The position numbers were made by a program, and so were the translations under genes. Source: Conchiformibius sp. (GTDB lineage Bacteria > Pseudomonadota > Gammaproteobacteria > Burkholderiales > Neisseriaceae). From it: DNA of 64,000 nt. Under the pieces are notes generated by a model. The model did not search any database. It worked only from the letters and a program-made list of their open reading frames with translations, and was not told the DNA's origin. Where the stretch lies: NCBI GenBank assembly GCA_029984035.1, contig JASBYJ010000001.1:310001-374000 (forward strand), written 5' to 3'. Below, piece after piece: positions 33,932 through 42,760 of this stretch; the stretch's first letter is position 1; the number at the start of each line of letters is the position of its first letter.

Positions 33932-34177
33932 ATGGAGTATGGCGATTTTAACACTGCTCTAAAGGCTTGCCAAAATTTGGCTGACGGGAGGTGCGGATAT
34001 TTCCATATCGGTGAAGGCATAGGATGTTGCGGCAGATTGCTGGAGGCGTGGTGTCGGATTAAGACTGATGATTGGATTGAAGAAAAAAGGAGTCAGCCGG
34101 AATGCCTGCTCGGAAGATGCGTTGGAAGAAAAACGTATTGGGAGTTTGAGTGTTCGGTAGGTTTAAAGCATCTTTGA
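33932..34177 (+). CDS. Doubtful 81-residue cysteine-rich frame
   Basis: ATG 33932 opens a frame of 81 codons (starts MEYGDFNTALKACQNLADG) with eight cysteines. There is no ribosome site before it, since the start abuts a DUS hairpin, and I do not recognise it. It may be chance or a decayed gene. Listed only because the gap is long. Confidence 0.18.
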   Translation: MEYGDFNTALKACQNLADGRCGYFHIGEGIGCCGRLLEAWCRIKTDDWIEEKRSQPECLLGRCVGRKTYWEFECSVGLKHL

Positions 34178-34412
34178 AAACGAAACAGAACAATGATTTA
34201 AGAATATGCAGATGATGTATGGCAGTTTTCGATGAAGGCCGTGTAGCAGGATTTGATTGATATGATTATAAACAGATTGCGTAGGAATATTTTCCCCTAT
34301 GGGGGTTTTGGTAACCTTTTGAAGAAATATATGTTTTTTATTAAATCATATTGCGGTGCCAATTAAACAGAGCCTAAATGAAAATCGAAAGAGGCGCGTC
34401 TTATTAAATAAA

Positions 34413-34442
34413 CAGGCTGCCTGAAAAGCCTCAGGCAGCCTG
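34413..34442 (-). terminator. DUS hairpin after pyrE
   Basis: CAGGCTGCCTGA (34413-34424) pairs with TCAGGCAGCCTG (34431-34442), loop 6 nt, 30 bp beyond the pyrE stop; a T-rich run (TTTATTTAAT) follows on the minus strand. Confidence 0.7.
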
Positions 34443-34471
34443 CGTGGTAATGAATGTGGGTGCCAATCGGC

Positions 34472-35116
34472 TTATTCTACTCCGTAGCGTTCACGGTATG
34501 CCTGCAATGCGGGCAGATAATGCGAAGCTTGCCCGTCTTGATTGTTTAGCATGGCGAATAAGTCTTTGAGTGTGGCAATGGCTACAACCGGTAATCCGTA
34601 TTGCTGCTCTACTTCTTGTACTGCGCTGAGTTCCCCTGTGCCTTTTTCCATGCGGTCTAGGGCAATGGCTACCGCAGCGGGTGCCGCGCCTTCGTTTTGT
34701 ATCAGTTTCACGCTTTCTCTGACCGATGTGCCTGCGGAAATCACATCGTCAATAATCAGTACGCGTCCTTTCAACGGTGCGCCAACCAATACGCCGCCTT
34801 CGCCGTGGTCTTTGGCTTCTTTGCGGTTGTAGGCAAAAGGGACGTTGATACCTTGTTCCGCCAGCATCATGGCCGTAGCGGCAGCCAAAATAATGCCTTT
34901 GTAGGCAGGGCCGAACAGCATGTCAAATTGGATTTTGCTTTCGATAATGGCGCGTGCATAGAATTTTGCCAGTGTAAGCGTTGATGCGCCGTCGTTGAAT
35001 AAACCGGCATTAAAAAAGTAAGGTGATTGCCGGCCTGCTTTGGTGGTGAATTCACCGAACTTCAATACTTGGCTTTCTAGTGCGAATTTGAGGAAATCTT
35101 GACGGAAATCAGACAT
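34472..35116 (-). CDS. pyrE: Orotate phosphoribosyltransferase
   Basis: Converts orotate and PRPP to OMP in pyrimidine synthesis. 214 residues, equal to the family norm (213 in E. coli). Shows SPYFFNAGLFNDGA, FGPAYKGIILAAATAMML, AYNRKEAKDHGEGG (catalytic loop) and the PRPP motif VLIIDDVISAGTSVRES. I chose ATG 35116 (MSDFRQDFLKF), which has AAAGGA six bases before it; the frame is open to 35161 but without homology. tRNA-Thr lies just upstream on the same strand. Confidence 0.96.
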   Translation of the reverse strand: MSDFRQDFLKFALESQVLKFGEFTTKAGRQSPYFFNAGLFNDGASTLTLAKFYARAIIESKIQFDMLFGPAYKGIILAAATAMMLAEQGINVPFAYNRKEAKDHGEGGVLVGAPLKGRVLIIDDVISAGTSVRESVKLIQNEGAAPAAVAIALDRMEKGTGELSAVQEVEQQYGLPVVAIATLKDLFAMLNNQDGQASHYLPALQAYRERYGVE

Positions 35117-35180
35117 GATGTTTCCTTTATGAAGAAGGCAGATACAGGAAAACCGCCTCATCAGGGCGGTTTTCCAAGTT

Positions 35181-35256
35181 TGGTGCCGGCGGCAGGAATC
35201 GAACTCGCGACCCCCTGATTACAAGTCAGGTGCTCTACCAACTGAGCTACACCGGC
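35181..35256 (-). tRNA. tRNA-Thr (anticodon TGT)
   Basis: 76 nt with encoded CCA end. Acceptor GCCGGTG pairs with CGCCGGC near the 3' end; D arm AGCTCAGTTGGTAGAGC; anticodon arm CCTGA-CTTGTAA-TCAGG gives anticodon TGT (Thr, ACA codons); T arm has GTTCGATTC. All arms pair. Confidence 0.95.
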
Positions 35257-35343
35257 GAAAGTCGGCATTATGCCGAAAAGAGTTTTGACAAGCAAGCGTT
35301 TTATAATTTTACTAAATTATATTATTGTTTTAAATCGTTAAAT

Positions 35344-36261
35344 TTATGCTTGCAGTTGGTTTAGCCTTTCCAGCGAAGGTGCGAAATAATACGCTCCGGA
35401 TACTGCGGTGGTTAAACGTTCCAGCAGCAGGTCGGTTTGTTTGTCTTCGCTCTCGCCGAACATGCTTAAAAGTTGCACTTCGATATTGTGCAGGCTGGCG
35501 CAATAAGCGATGAATGCCAAGCCGTGTTCGCCTGATGCGGTGCCGTAGGGCAAACTGCGGCGTACGATTTTCAGACCGACGCCGTTTTCTTTGAGATTGG
35601 TGCGTGCGATATGCGAACGCGGATGGCGGTCTGCTTTTTCGAATTCTATGTCATCCGCTTTGCTGCGTGCTACGGCTTCTTCCTGTTCTTTCAGGCTGTA
35701 TGTGTTCCATTTTTTCAGGTCATGGCGGTAGCGTTGCATCAATACATAGCTGCCGCCTGCATCGGGGCGGTCGTTGCCGATAATGCCGATACGGTGGATG
35801 TCTTCTTCGCCTTTGGGGTTTTCGGTGCCGTCCACAAAACCGTCCAGTCCGCGTGATTCGTGGCAGCGGAAAGCGTGCGTTTCGTTGGCAACGGTAATGC
35901 TGCTGCCGAATGCGTCCAATACGTTTTGGGCAAGGTCGAAGCTGCTGCCTTGGTTGTTGGATTGGATGTGTATCAACAAATCGTGTTGAGTGGAAGGTGC
36001 GGCGGTGCTGCCTTGGCCCAGCGGGCGGAAATTTTTCAGTTCTGCGGCTTCGTTGCTGCGGTTCAGGCTGCTCCAAAAATCCGCGCCGAAAGCGATGGTC
36101 AGGCAGAGATTGTCTTCGGGATGGGCTTGTTGCAATCGGGCCAATGCGCTTAATGCCCGGTTGCAGGCTGCCTGAACGGAGGGTTTGGTCAGAATGTCGG
36201 CTTCGATGAATATCGCGGAAGTGCAGGTGTCGGGCGTGATGGCGGTTTGCGGTGTGGACAT
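35344..36261 (-). CDS. Dyp-type haem peroxidase
   Basis: Dye-decolourising peroxidase of 305 residues, closest in build to the cytoplasmic YfeX/class B group: no Tat signal. The catalytic motif GxxDG is present in GLDGFVDGTENP (Asp in the distal pocket), with the proximal haem histidine probably in DRHPRSHIARTN and the block GLAFIAYCASLHNIEVQL near the end. It uses hydrogen peroxide; natural substrate unknown. It is not beside an encapsulin or efeUOB gene here. Single gene after tRNA-Thr. Confidence 0.9.
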   Translation of the reverse strand: MSTPQTAITPDTCTSAIFIEADILTKPSVQAACNRALSALARLQQAHPEDNLCLTIAFGADFWSSLNRSNEAAELKNFRPLGQGSTAAPSTQHDLLIHIQSNNQGSSFDLAQNVLDAFGSSITVANETHAFRCHESRGLDGFVDGTENPKGEEDIHRIGIIGNDRPDAGGSYVLMQRYRHDLKKWNTYSLKEQEEAVARSKADDIEFEKADRHPRSHIARTNLKENGVGLKIVRRSLPYGTASGEHGLAFIAYCASLHNIEVQLLSMFGESEDKQTDLLLERLTTAVSGAYYFAPSLERLNQLQA

Positions 36262-37088
36262 GGTAGAAACCTTTGGGCAAAGTAATCAAAGCGGCAGATT
36301 ATAACAGTGTTAAAGGTAAGCATAAATCGCCCGTTGGATGATGCGGCTTTTTGTCTTCGTGTTGCCTGAAGGTCGGAATGTGCTTGGGGCTGTATCGGAA
36401 TGCTTTCAGGCTGCCTGAAACGTGGAAAACTTACGTTTGTCGCACAATAGCCGTTTTGGCAAAATCGGCTGAAAAACGCACTCATGTATTGATTATTCTA
36501 AAAAAGGTGTGCAGGGAGCATGCCTTTTTTGGTTTTTCAGGCAGTTTGCATTGTCGGATTTGCGTTCCAATCCAATCTGCGCTATTGGGATAGCTTGGGT
36601 TTATGCAAAATCATCATCCGATATTTTATTTTTTCAGGCAGCCTGAAATGTGGAAAACTTTCCGTCATCTCTATGCAGTTAATTTTTATGGGTCGGGTTC
36701 TGCAAAGCCGTTTATTTTGCAGGCCTGAAACACTGCTAACAACCACTCCCTTCCGTACAGGCGGGCATTGAAAAATCAGCTTTATAGGGGGAACTTTTCT
36801 TTTGACAACAAATACTGACGCGCTAGGATGCATATCATTTGAAATTTTCTACTGCAATTTCTCCGCTGAAAATCAGTGCAATATAAAAAATACCGTTATT
36901 CCCATGCAGTCGTGAGTCCGAATGAGAGCAAAAGAAATGTTGATAAACATTGCTTGCCAAACATCATAGATGGATTTCCGCTTGCGCGGAAATGGCGGGG
37001 CAGCGGTTTTCAGTCAATTGATGAGCATGGGTTGAAATTCTTCAAACTCTCATGCCTCCGCCTGTAAACAGGTAAGTGAATCAAAAAC
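36262..37088. other. 830-bp gene-poor gap
   Basis: Between the Dyp peroxidase and coaBC I find no convincing gene. It holds several DUS copies (for example near 36410 and 36640) and a degenerate dRS3-type repeat (36898-36993). Short frames here are made from DUS-containing sequence and resemble nothing known. Confidence 0.5.
36898..36993. repeat. Diverged second copy of the dRS3/RS unit
   Basis: Left box begins ATTCCC at 36898 but its partner half is worn. The right box ATTTCC-8 nt-GGAAAT (36974-36993) is a clean 20-bp inverted repeat with dRS3 spacing. The middle (TTGATAAACATTGCTTGCCAA) resembles that of the unit at 6683-6780. Confidence 0.5.
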
Positions 37089-38258
37089 TCACAGCAACTC
37101 CGCCACCCGCCGCACAACCGCGTCCGCCGCATCGTCTTTGCCCATTTCAGGCAGCGCGGTTTCGGCAAAACCGTCCAGCAAAACAATGCGGTTGGTGGCT
37201 TTTCCCATCGCATCGGACACTTGGTTCGCCACCAAAAGCGGCACGTTTTTCTTAACGCGTTTGGCGCGGGCGTGGGCGAGCAGGTTTTCGCTTTCGGCGG
37301 CAAAGCCCACGCAAAACGGCGCATTCGGCAGCGCGGCAACCGTTTGCAAAATATCGGGATTTTCCGCCAATGCCAACACGGGCGCGGCATCGGATTTTTT
37401 GATTTTCTGCGCCGAAGCGTTGGCCACGCGGTAGTCGGTAACGGCGGCAACGGCAATAAATACGTCCGCGCCGTCCAAATTTTCCATTACCGCATCAAGC
37501 ATTTCCCGCGCACTCAAGGCCTGTTGCGCCCGCACCAAACCGGCGGGAAGCGGCACCGACATTTTGCCGTACACCAGCCGCACCGCCGCGCCCGCCCGCC
37601 GGCACGCCCGCGCCAAGGCCGCGCCCATTTGTCCCGAAGAAATATTAGTGATGCCGCGCACGGGGTCAATCGCTTCGTAGCCCGCGCCCGCCGTCAGCAA
37701 AACCGTCTTTCCTGCCAATAATTTGGGCGACCACACATCGGGCAGCCAATCCGCCAGCGCCGCCGCTTCCAACATCCGTCCTTCGCCGGTTTCGCCGCAG
37801 GCCTGTTCGCCGTGCGCGGGCGGGAACACGGTGATGCCGTCTGCCTGTAATTGTTGGATATTGCGTTGGTTGGCGGGATTGTGCCACATTTGCACGTTCA
37901 TCGCGGGCGCAAGGGCAAGCGGGCAGGTTCGCGCCGCCGCCAGTTCGGTAATCAGGTTGTCGGCGATGCCGTGCGCGATTTTCGCCAAGGTGTTGGCGGT
38001 GGCGGGGGCAATCAGCATCGCATCGGCGTTGCGGGTGGCGTTGATGTGCGCCATGCCGTTGCCCGCGCCGCCGTTTTCGGTCAAAACGGGATTGCCGCTC
38101 AAGGCTTGGAAGGTTTGCGCGGACACAAATTCCGTTGCGGCGCGGGACATGGCGACCGTTACCGTATGCCCTTGTTTTTTCAACAGGCGGACGAGTTCGC
38201 AGGATTTGTAGGCGGCGATGCCGCCGGTGATGGCGAGTAAAATGTGTTTGTTTGTCAT
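37089..38258 (-). CDS. coaBC: Bifunctional CoaBC (coenzyme A synthesis)
   Basis: 389 residues joining two enzymes of CoA synthesis. The N-terminal flavoprotein CoaC decarboxylates phosphopantothenoylcysteine (start LLAITGGIAAYKS, then PAMNVQMWHNPANQRN). The C-terminal CoaB ligates phosphopantothenate and cysteine with CTP (VLLTAGAGYEAIDPVRGITN, AVTDYRVANASAQKIKKS). It follows fxsA by 21 bp on the same strand. The gene is much richer in GC than the flanking DNA, most clearly between 37450 and 38100. Confidence 0.94.
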   Translation of the reverse strand: MTNKHILLAITGGIAAYKSCELVRLLKKQGHTVTVAMSRAATEFVSAQTFQALSGNPVLTENGGAGNGMAHINATRNADAMLIAPATANTLAKIAHGIADNLITELAAARTCPLALAPAMNVQMWHNPANQRNIQQLQADGITVFPPAHGEQACGETGEGRMLEAAALADWLPDVWSPKLLAGKTVLLTAGAGYEAIDPVRGITNISSGQMGAALARACRRAGAAVRLVYGKMSVPLPAGLVRAQQALSAREMLDAVMENLDGADVFIAVAAVTDYRVANASAQKIKKSDAAPVLALAENPDILQTVAALPNAPFCVGFAAESENLLAHARAKRVKKNVPLLVANQVSDAMGKATNRIVLLDGFAETALPEMGKDDAADAVVRRVAELL

Positions 38259-38279
38259 GGGAAACTTTCAGGCTGCCTG

Positions 38280-38741
38280 TTATCGGTGTTCGAGAAAATC
38301 TTGTTGTGTGTTGCGCGGTGTGTCTTTAACGACAAAATCGCCTTCTATAATGTCGCCGTTATCACGGTTTGGGGCGGTGCGGTGCCGTTGCCGGCTGCCT
38401 GAAAAGGGAGTGCCTTTCCCTTGAAAGGTAAACGGCAGCAGCAGAAAAATACTGCACAAGGTGGACACGAAACCGGGCAGCATCAGCAGAACGCCTGCCA
38501 ACGGAATACGCAGAGGCCACAGCATTTGGTAAAGCGAAATACGGTTGCCGCTTCGCAGCACTTCGCTGCCGGTGATGATGGCCGCCAGGCCTGCGGTGCG
38601 GCGGATGACGAACAAGCCGCCGAAGAAACACAATACCATCAGCAACAGCGTAGCGGGCGCGCCGATGGCACTTGCCATCCATACTACCGACACCAGTTCC
38701 AATACGGCGAAAATCACAAAACCTATACCGAAAAAACGCAT
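38280..38741 (-). CDS. fxsA: FxsA family membrane protein
   Basis: Small membrane protein of 153 residues. In E. coli FxsA overproduction blocks F exclusion of phage T7; its normal role is unknown. N-terminal MRFFGIGFVIFAVLELVSVVW, a second pair of helices and RIPLAGVLLMLPGFVSTLCS fit the family, followed by a polar tail. I prefer ATG 38741, with GGGG seven bases before it, to the open frame from 38792. It probably forms a unit with coaBC. Confidence 0.85.
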   Translation of the reverse strand: MRFFGIGFVIFAVLELVSVVWMASAIGAPATLLLMVLCFFGGLFVIRRTAGLAAIITGSEVLRSGNRISLYQMLWPLRIPLAGVLLMLPGFVSTLCSIFLLLPFTFQGKGTPFSGSRQRHRTAPNRDNGDIIEGDFVVKDTPRNTQQDFLEHR

Positions 38742-38896
38742 AAATCTACCCCGAAACAATGTGGCTGCAACATAAAGCCATTGTGCGGACAATGCAAGTA
38801 TCTGTGTCGGTATGGCTTGTAAAAAACGGTAAACACGCGGGGTATTCGCTATAATGCGTGCTTTCAGGCTGCCTGAAAAGTGATAGAGGAGTGATT

Positions 38897-39664
38897 ATGG
38901 CATTGGCGAAACGGATTATTCCCTGCTTGGACGTGGATAACGGACGCGTGGTGAAAGGCGTGAATTTTGTCGGGCTGCGCGATGCGGGCGACCCTGTGGA
39001 CGTGGCAAAGCGTTATAACGATGAGGGGGCGGACGAACTCACTTTTTTGGATATTACCGCCAGCAGTGATAACCGCAATACGATTTTGCATGTGATAGAA
39101 GCAGTGGCTTCCCAAGTGTTTATTCCGCTGACTGTGGGCGGCGGCGTGCGTTCCGTAGCGGATATACGCCGTTTGCTGAATGCCGGTGCGGACAAGGTGA
39201 GCATTAATACTGCCGCGGTACACCGCCCTGATTTGGTAGATGAAGCGGCCGGATTTTTCGGCTCGCAGGCGATTGTCGTGGCTGTCGATGCCAAAGCGGT
39301 TGACGGGGATAATTCGCGTTGGCACGTATTCACGCACGGCGGGCGCAACGATACGGGATTGGACGCTGTGGCGTGGGCAAAGGAAATGCAAAGACGCGGT
39401 GCAGGGGAAATTTTATTAACCAGCATGGACAGGGACGGCACCAAGCAGGGTTTTAATCTGCCTTTGACGCGTGCGGTTTCGGAAGCGGTGGATATTCCGG
39501 TGATTGCTTCGGGCGGCGTAGGTGATGTGCATCACTTGGTAGAGGGTATTGCGCAGGGTAAAGCGGATGCGGTGTTGGCCGCCAGTATTTTCCATTTCGG
39601 CGAGGTGGGAATCCGCGAGGCGAAGAAGGCTATGCGTGCCGCCGGGATTGAAGTGAGATTGTAA
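38897..39664 (+). CDS. hisF: Imidazole glycerol phosphate synthase subunit HisF
   Basis: Cyclase half of the HisHF complex in histidine synthesis; 255 residues, a TIM barrel. Catalytic Asp in IIPCLDVDNGRVVKG (about 11) and in LLTSMDRDGTKQGFN (about 130) are present, as are the phosphate-binding GGGVRSVADI and ASGGVGDVHHL. I chose ATG 38897 (MALAKRIIPC) with GAGG upstream; the frame is open to 38858 through a DUS. hisH is not adjacent, so his genes are scattered in this genome. Confidence 0.95.
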   Translation: MALAKRIIPCLDVDNGRVVKGVNFVGLRDAGDPVDVAKRYNDEGADELTFLDITASSDNRNTILHVIEAVASQVFIPLTVGGGVRSVADIRRLLNAGADKVSINTAAVHRPDLVDEAAGFFGSQAIVVAVDAKAVDGDNSRWHVFTHGGRNDTGLDAVAWAKEMQRRGAGEILLTSMDRDGTKQGFNLPLTRAVSEAVDIPVIASGGVGDVHHLVEGIAQGKADAVLAASIFHFGEVGIREAKKAMRAAGIEVRL

Positions 39665-39809
39665 GGCTGCCTGAAAGCTGTTTGTGGCTTGTCTTTTTCG
39701 GATTGGGCTGCCTTGTATATTGTAAGCTTCACTTAGAAGCTGATATATAAGCAAAAACCCAAAATATATAAAGCTCCCAAACGTTCATCATGTTTAAGGA
39801 GCTTTTCGT

Positions 39810-40034
39810 ATGAGTATCACCATTTTCAACTGTCTTAAAGATTTGGCTTTAACGGCTCAAAAGCTTTCAGCTTATTTCTTGTCTAAAGTTTCATCTGATA
39901 ATCATTCTGAAACGGGAATGGCGGGAAGAAAAATACCCGTTCGGATTTTATGGCGGAAATCATTTCATAAACAGGCCATGTTTTCAGACGGCTTTTTCAG
40001 GCTGCCTGAAGTGTTTGATGAGATGGCGCCATGA
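39810..40034 (+). CDS. Small open frame of unknown function
   Basis: 74 codons (starts MSITIFNCLKDLALTAQKL). AAGGAG lies seven bases before the ATG, the best argument for it. That motif is also the right arm of a possible hairpin (AGCTCC near 39770, GGAGCT near 39800), which could control it. The C-terminal third is read through two DUS-type sites, so the end at least is not an old protein sequence. Not recognised. Confidence 0.3.
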   Translation: MSITIFNCLKDLALTAQKLSAYFLSKVSSDNHSETGMAGRKIPVRILWRKSFHKQAMFSDGFFRLPEVFDEMAP

Positions 40035-40149
40035 TTCGGCGATAGGGCTTATGCCGGAAGACGGGTTATGTTTTGTGCTGTCGCCAAAGAGCGGGTTGGC
40101 ATGACTAAAGAGTGTGCCTTAATTGAGGATTCTGCGTATTGTGCCCAGT

Positions 40150-40227
40150 ATGATTAAGCTGGTGGCAAAACCAAGCCTTAGTAAGAAAACCACCAGTAAG
40201 AAAACCACCAGTAAGAAAACTAATTAA
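40150..40227 (+). CDS. Possible 25-residue basic peptide with SKKTT repeats
   Basis: ATG 40150 opens MIKLVAKPSL, then SKKTT SKKTT SKKTN and a stop. The repeat comes from 2.7 copies of a 15-bp unit (AGTAAGAAAACCACC, 40180-40220) kept in frame. Lys/Thr repeats like this occur in basic nucleic-acid-binding tails. No ribosome site is seen; it may be the end of a lost gene. Confidence 0.2.
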   Translation: MIKLVAKPSLSKKTTSKKTTSKKTN

Positions 40228-40420
40228 GCGCGCGGCGTAAAGTTGCTCTGTCTGCTATATGCTTGGCAGGCGTGGCGGGTATATGGTTCGGGTAGGTTTC
40301 AGGCTGCCTGAAGGCTTAACTTTCGGCTGCTTGTTCTTGCAGATGTGCGCCGTTTTTCTTTACAATCGCGCGTTTGCGGCTGTTCGGCCGCCTGTTTGTT
40401 CAAAAGACTGAGGAATACTG

Positions 40421-41836
40421 ATGCGCTATAAGACCGCTGTTGCCTGTGCTTTAACCACTGTTTCCGTTCCTGCTGCTTCGGCGGGGTTGGACGGCGCGGG
40501 TCTCAGTTTGTTATGGGGCTTGCCGTTTGCTCTGATTTTGCTTTCGATTGCAACCGGCCCGCTGCTTTTTTCGCATACTTGGCATCATCACTTTGGAAAA
40601 ATCACCGCTGCTTTGACTTTGTTGTTTCTGATTCCCTTTACTTGGGTGTTCGGTGTTTCCGAAAGCGTGCATCTGGTGGCACATGCTTTGGTGGGTGAGT
40701 ATATCCCGTTTATTTTGCTGCTGTTTGCTTTGTACACCATATCGGGCGGTATTTTGGTATGGGGAAATCTGCACGGTTCGCCCAAGCTCAATACGGGTAT
40801 TTTGGCTGTCGGCACGCTGTTGGCATCCTTGATGGGGACGACCGGCGCGGCGATGCTGTTAATCAGACCGCTTTTGAAAGCAAACGACAACCGTAAACAC
40901 AATGTCCATGTAGTGGTGTTTTTCATTTTCTTGGTGGCCAATATAGGCGGCGGTTTGACACCTTTGGGCGACCCGCCTTTGTTTTTGGGCTTTTTAAAGG
41001 GCGTGGATTTTATGTGGACGGTGAAACATATGCTGCTGCCCGTATTGTTTAGCTCTGTAGTGCTGCTACTGATTTTTTATTTTTTGGACAGCTATTATTT
41101 CAGGCAGGCAGATGAAATTCTGCCCAAAGATGCTTCTCCCGACAGCGAAAAACTGCAATTATTCGGCAAATGGAATTTTCTGCTGCTGGCCGGCGTTGTT
41201 GCCGCAGTGTTGATGTCGGGATTGTGGAAACCCGACCATCCGGGGATTGATGTGTTGGGAACGCCTTATCCGCTGCAAAATCTATTGCGCGATGCCTTGT
41301 TGCTGGTGTTGGCGGGCGTGTCGTTGTGGATTACGCCCAAGCAGGTGCGTGCGGGCAATGAGTTCAATTGGGAACCGATTGCGGAAGTGGGCAAGCTGTT
41401 TTTGGGTATTTTCATTACCATTTCGCCTGTGTTGGCGATATTGCAGGCAGGCAGCCGCGGTGCGTTTGCAGGTTTGATGGCCTTGATGCACGGCGGCAAC
41501 GGCGAACCGGTTAACGGTATGTATTTTTGGATGACGGGTCTGCTTTCCGCTTTTCTGGATAATGCGCCGACTTATTTGGTGTTTTTCAATATGGCGGGCG
41601 GCGATGCGCATGAGTTGATGCACGGGGTATTGATGCAGACTTTACTGGCGGTTTCGATGGGTTCCGTGTTTATGGGTGCTCTCAGCTATATCGGTAACGC
41701 GCCGAATTTTATGGTGAAGGCGATTGCCGAAAGGCGCAAAGTCGCCATGCCGAGCTTTTTCGGCTATATGGTGTGGTCGTTTGGTTTTTTGGTACCGCTT
41801 TTTGTTGTCCAGACTTTGGTTTTCTTTGTTCGGTAA
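40421..41836 (+). CDS. nhaD: NhaD-type sodium:proton antiporter
   Basis: Inner-membrane transporter of 471 residues with about 12 helices, of the ion-transporter superfamily that includes NhaD and CitMHS. The conserved hairpin TGAAMLLIRPLL and the block NIGGGLTPLGDPPLFLGFLKG, then the C-terminal FLDNAPTYLVFFN (Asp-Asn-Ala-Pro) and ALSYIGNAPNFMVKAIA are the ion-binding repeats of NhaD. A signal-like N-terminus comes first (AAASA-type). It exports Na+ or Li+ in exchange for protons. Single gene with its own terminator. Confidence 0.85.
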   Translation: MRYKTAVACALTTVSVPAASAGLDGAGLSLLWGLPFALILLSIATGPLLFSHTWHHHFGKITAALTLLFLIPFTWVFGVSESVHLVAHALVGEYIPFILLLFALYTISGGILVWGNLHGSPKLNTGILAVGTLLASLMGTTGAAMLLIRPLLKANDNRKHNVHVVVFFIFLVANIGGGLTPLGDPPLFLGFLKGVDFMWTVKHMLLPVLFSSVVLLLIFYFLDSYYFRQADEILPKDASPDSEKLQLFGKWNFLLLAGVVAAVLMSGLWKPDHPGIDVLGTPYPLQNLLRDALLLVLAGVSLWITPKQVRAGNEFNWEPIAEVGKLFLGIFITISPVLAILQAGSRGAFAGLMALMHGGNGEPVNGMYFWMTGLLSAFLDNAPTYLVFFNMAGGDAHELMHGVLMQTLLAVSMGSVFMGALSYIGNAPNFMVKAIAERRKVAMPSFFGYMVWSFGFLVPLFVVQTLVFFVR

Positions 41837-41861
41837 ATAACGGCAGCATGGAAATACCAAC

Positions 41862-41892
41862 AAAAAAGCAGGCAAGGATTGCCTGCTTTTTT
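41862..41892 (+). terminator. Terminator after nhaD
   Basis: AAAAAAGCAGGCA and TGCCTGCTTTTTT pair around the loop AGGAT: a classic intrinsic terminator that works on both strands. It is not a DUS. Confidence 0.9.
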
Positions 41893-41970
41893 ATATCGCT
41901 TGCAACGGATTTTCAATCTGTTGCGTTCGGTGCGGATACGCTTGGGCGTTGTGTGTTTTACATGAAACGG

Positions 41971-42258
41971 TTATGCGTGGTGGCTGTGTTCATGTTCGGG
42001 TTCGGCCAAAATGGCTTCGTAGCGTCCGCTTTCTATCAGTTCGCGCAATTCTTCCAGGTCGTCCATGCCTTCCACGTAATCGGCTTCGGCGGTTTCCGTC
42101 AGGTCGGGCGGCAATACGGCGGCGCTGCCGTTTTCAGGCAGCCATGCGATGAGATAGGCATTAGCGGTTTGCCAGTATTCGGTATGTTGGGGCAAGGGTG
42201 CGCCGTAGGCATGGTTGAATTGGTTTTGTTGTTGTTCCGAAGGGATGAAGGGTTGCAT
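41971..42258 (-). CDS. Hypothetical protein with a His/Glu-rich tail
   Basis: 95 residues, acidic, soluble, not recognised. The C-terminus EPEHEHSHHA has four histidines spaced with glutamates and could bind metal. The middle part contains GMDDLEELRELIESGRYEA, a likely helix. It lies 65 bp after the hemerythrin-like gene on the same strand, so both may be one transcript under the divergent region shared with nsrR. Function unknown. Confidence 0.55.
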   Translation of the reverse strand: MQPFIPSEQQQNQFNHAYGAPLPQHTEYWQTANAYLIAWLPENGSAAVLPPDLTETAEADYVEGMDDLEELRELIESGRYEAILAEPEHEHSHHA

Positions 42259-42323
42259 ATCAATTCCTGTTTAAGGGTTGCGGGAAATCAAACGGAAGGG
42301 CTGAGACTTTCAGGCAGCCAATC

Positions 42324-42683
42324 TTATAGGGCGTATTGTTCCAAAGCGGGGAACAGTTCGCGTTCTTCGAAACGGGCGTGGTCGCGCAGCAGTGTGGCAA
42401 ATTCGGTATTCCATTGCGCGTCGTCGAAACGGGCTGCCTGAAAGAGTTGCCTTAGTCGTGCGTGTTCGGTTTCAAAGCGTTGTTTCAGTGTGGGTTCGGG
42501 CAGTTTGTGCCATAGCGGGGCGAATTGTTGCTCTTCTTGTGCGAAGTGTCGTTCCAAGTCGTCCAGATGGCCGGTGATGGCTTGGCTGTGATTACGATCG
42601 GGTTCGCGCAAAATCCGCAGACACAGTGCCAATGCATGGTGGTGTTCTTGTGATAGGGGAATCAGTGCGGGATGGCGTTTCAT
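42324..42683 (-). CDS. Hemerythrin HHE-domain protein
   Basis: 119-residue four-helix protein with iron-ligand pattern: His in PLSQEHHHALALC, HLDDLERHFAQEEQQF (H-x-x-x-E type), a central ETEHARLRQLF and a late LLRDHARFEERELFPALE. Such di-iron domains bind oxygen or nitric oxide or sense them. It is shorter than the di-iron repair protein DnrN/YtfE and lacks its N-terminal domain. It is divergent from nsrR with 77 bp between, which suggests a role in nitric-oxide stress; that is inference. AGGAAG precedes the ATG. Confidence 0.8.
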   Translation of the reverse strand: MKRHPALIPLSQEHHHALALCLRILREPDRNHSQAITGHLDDLERHFAQEEQQFAPLWHKLPEPTLKQRFETEHARLRQLFQAARFDDAQWNTEFATLLRDHARFEERELFPALEQYAL

Positions 42684-42760
42684 GACAACTTCCTTTCAGG
42701 CAGCCTGCTTCGGGTTATAATATCGAGCGATTATGAAACTTTAGCTTTGTTCTGACAACT

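Larger units (their letters stand above)
33874..34471. other. 600-bp gap upstream of etf-QO
   Basis: Contains a DUS hairpin at 33900-33923, one weak cysteine-rich open frame (33932-34177, listed separately), an AT-rich part (about 34200-34400) without recognisable genes, and the pyrE terminator at its right end. Confidence 0.4.
39665..40420. other. 750-bp gap with small frames and a foreign-type DUS
   Basis: Contains a small open frame with a good ribosome site (39810-40034), a ten-base core TTCAGACGGC of the meningococcal DUS type (39983-39992), a 15-bp tandem repeat read as SKKTT (40180-40220) and the nhaD leader. No full-length gene is seen. Confidence 0.5.

Noticed and set aside
36351..36833. 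Small frames in the Dyp-coaBC gap
   Set aside because: They run through DUS copies, lack ribosome sites and resemble no protein.
40180..40220. Phase-variable repeat controlling nhaD
   Set aside because: The unit is 15 bp, so copy changes would not shift a frame, and it is about 200 bp from the nhaD start. No evidence for switching.
42684..42760. NsrR operator in the nsrR-hemerythrin gap
   Set aside because: I searched for the AT-rich palindrome of NsrR sites and found none; only a TATAAT box and DUS part are visible.
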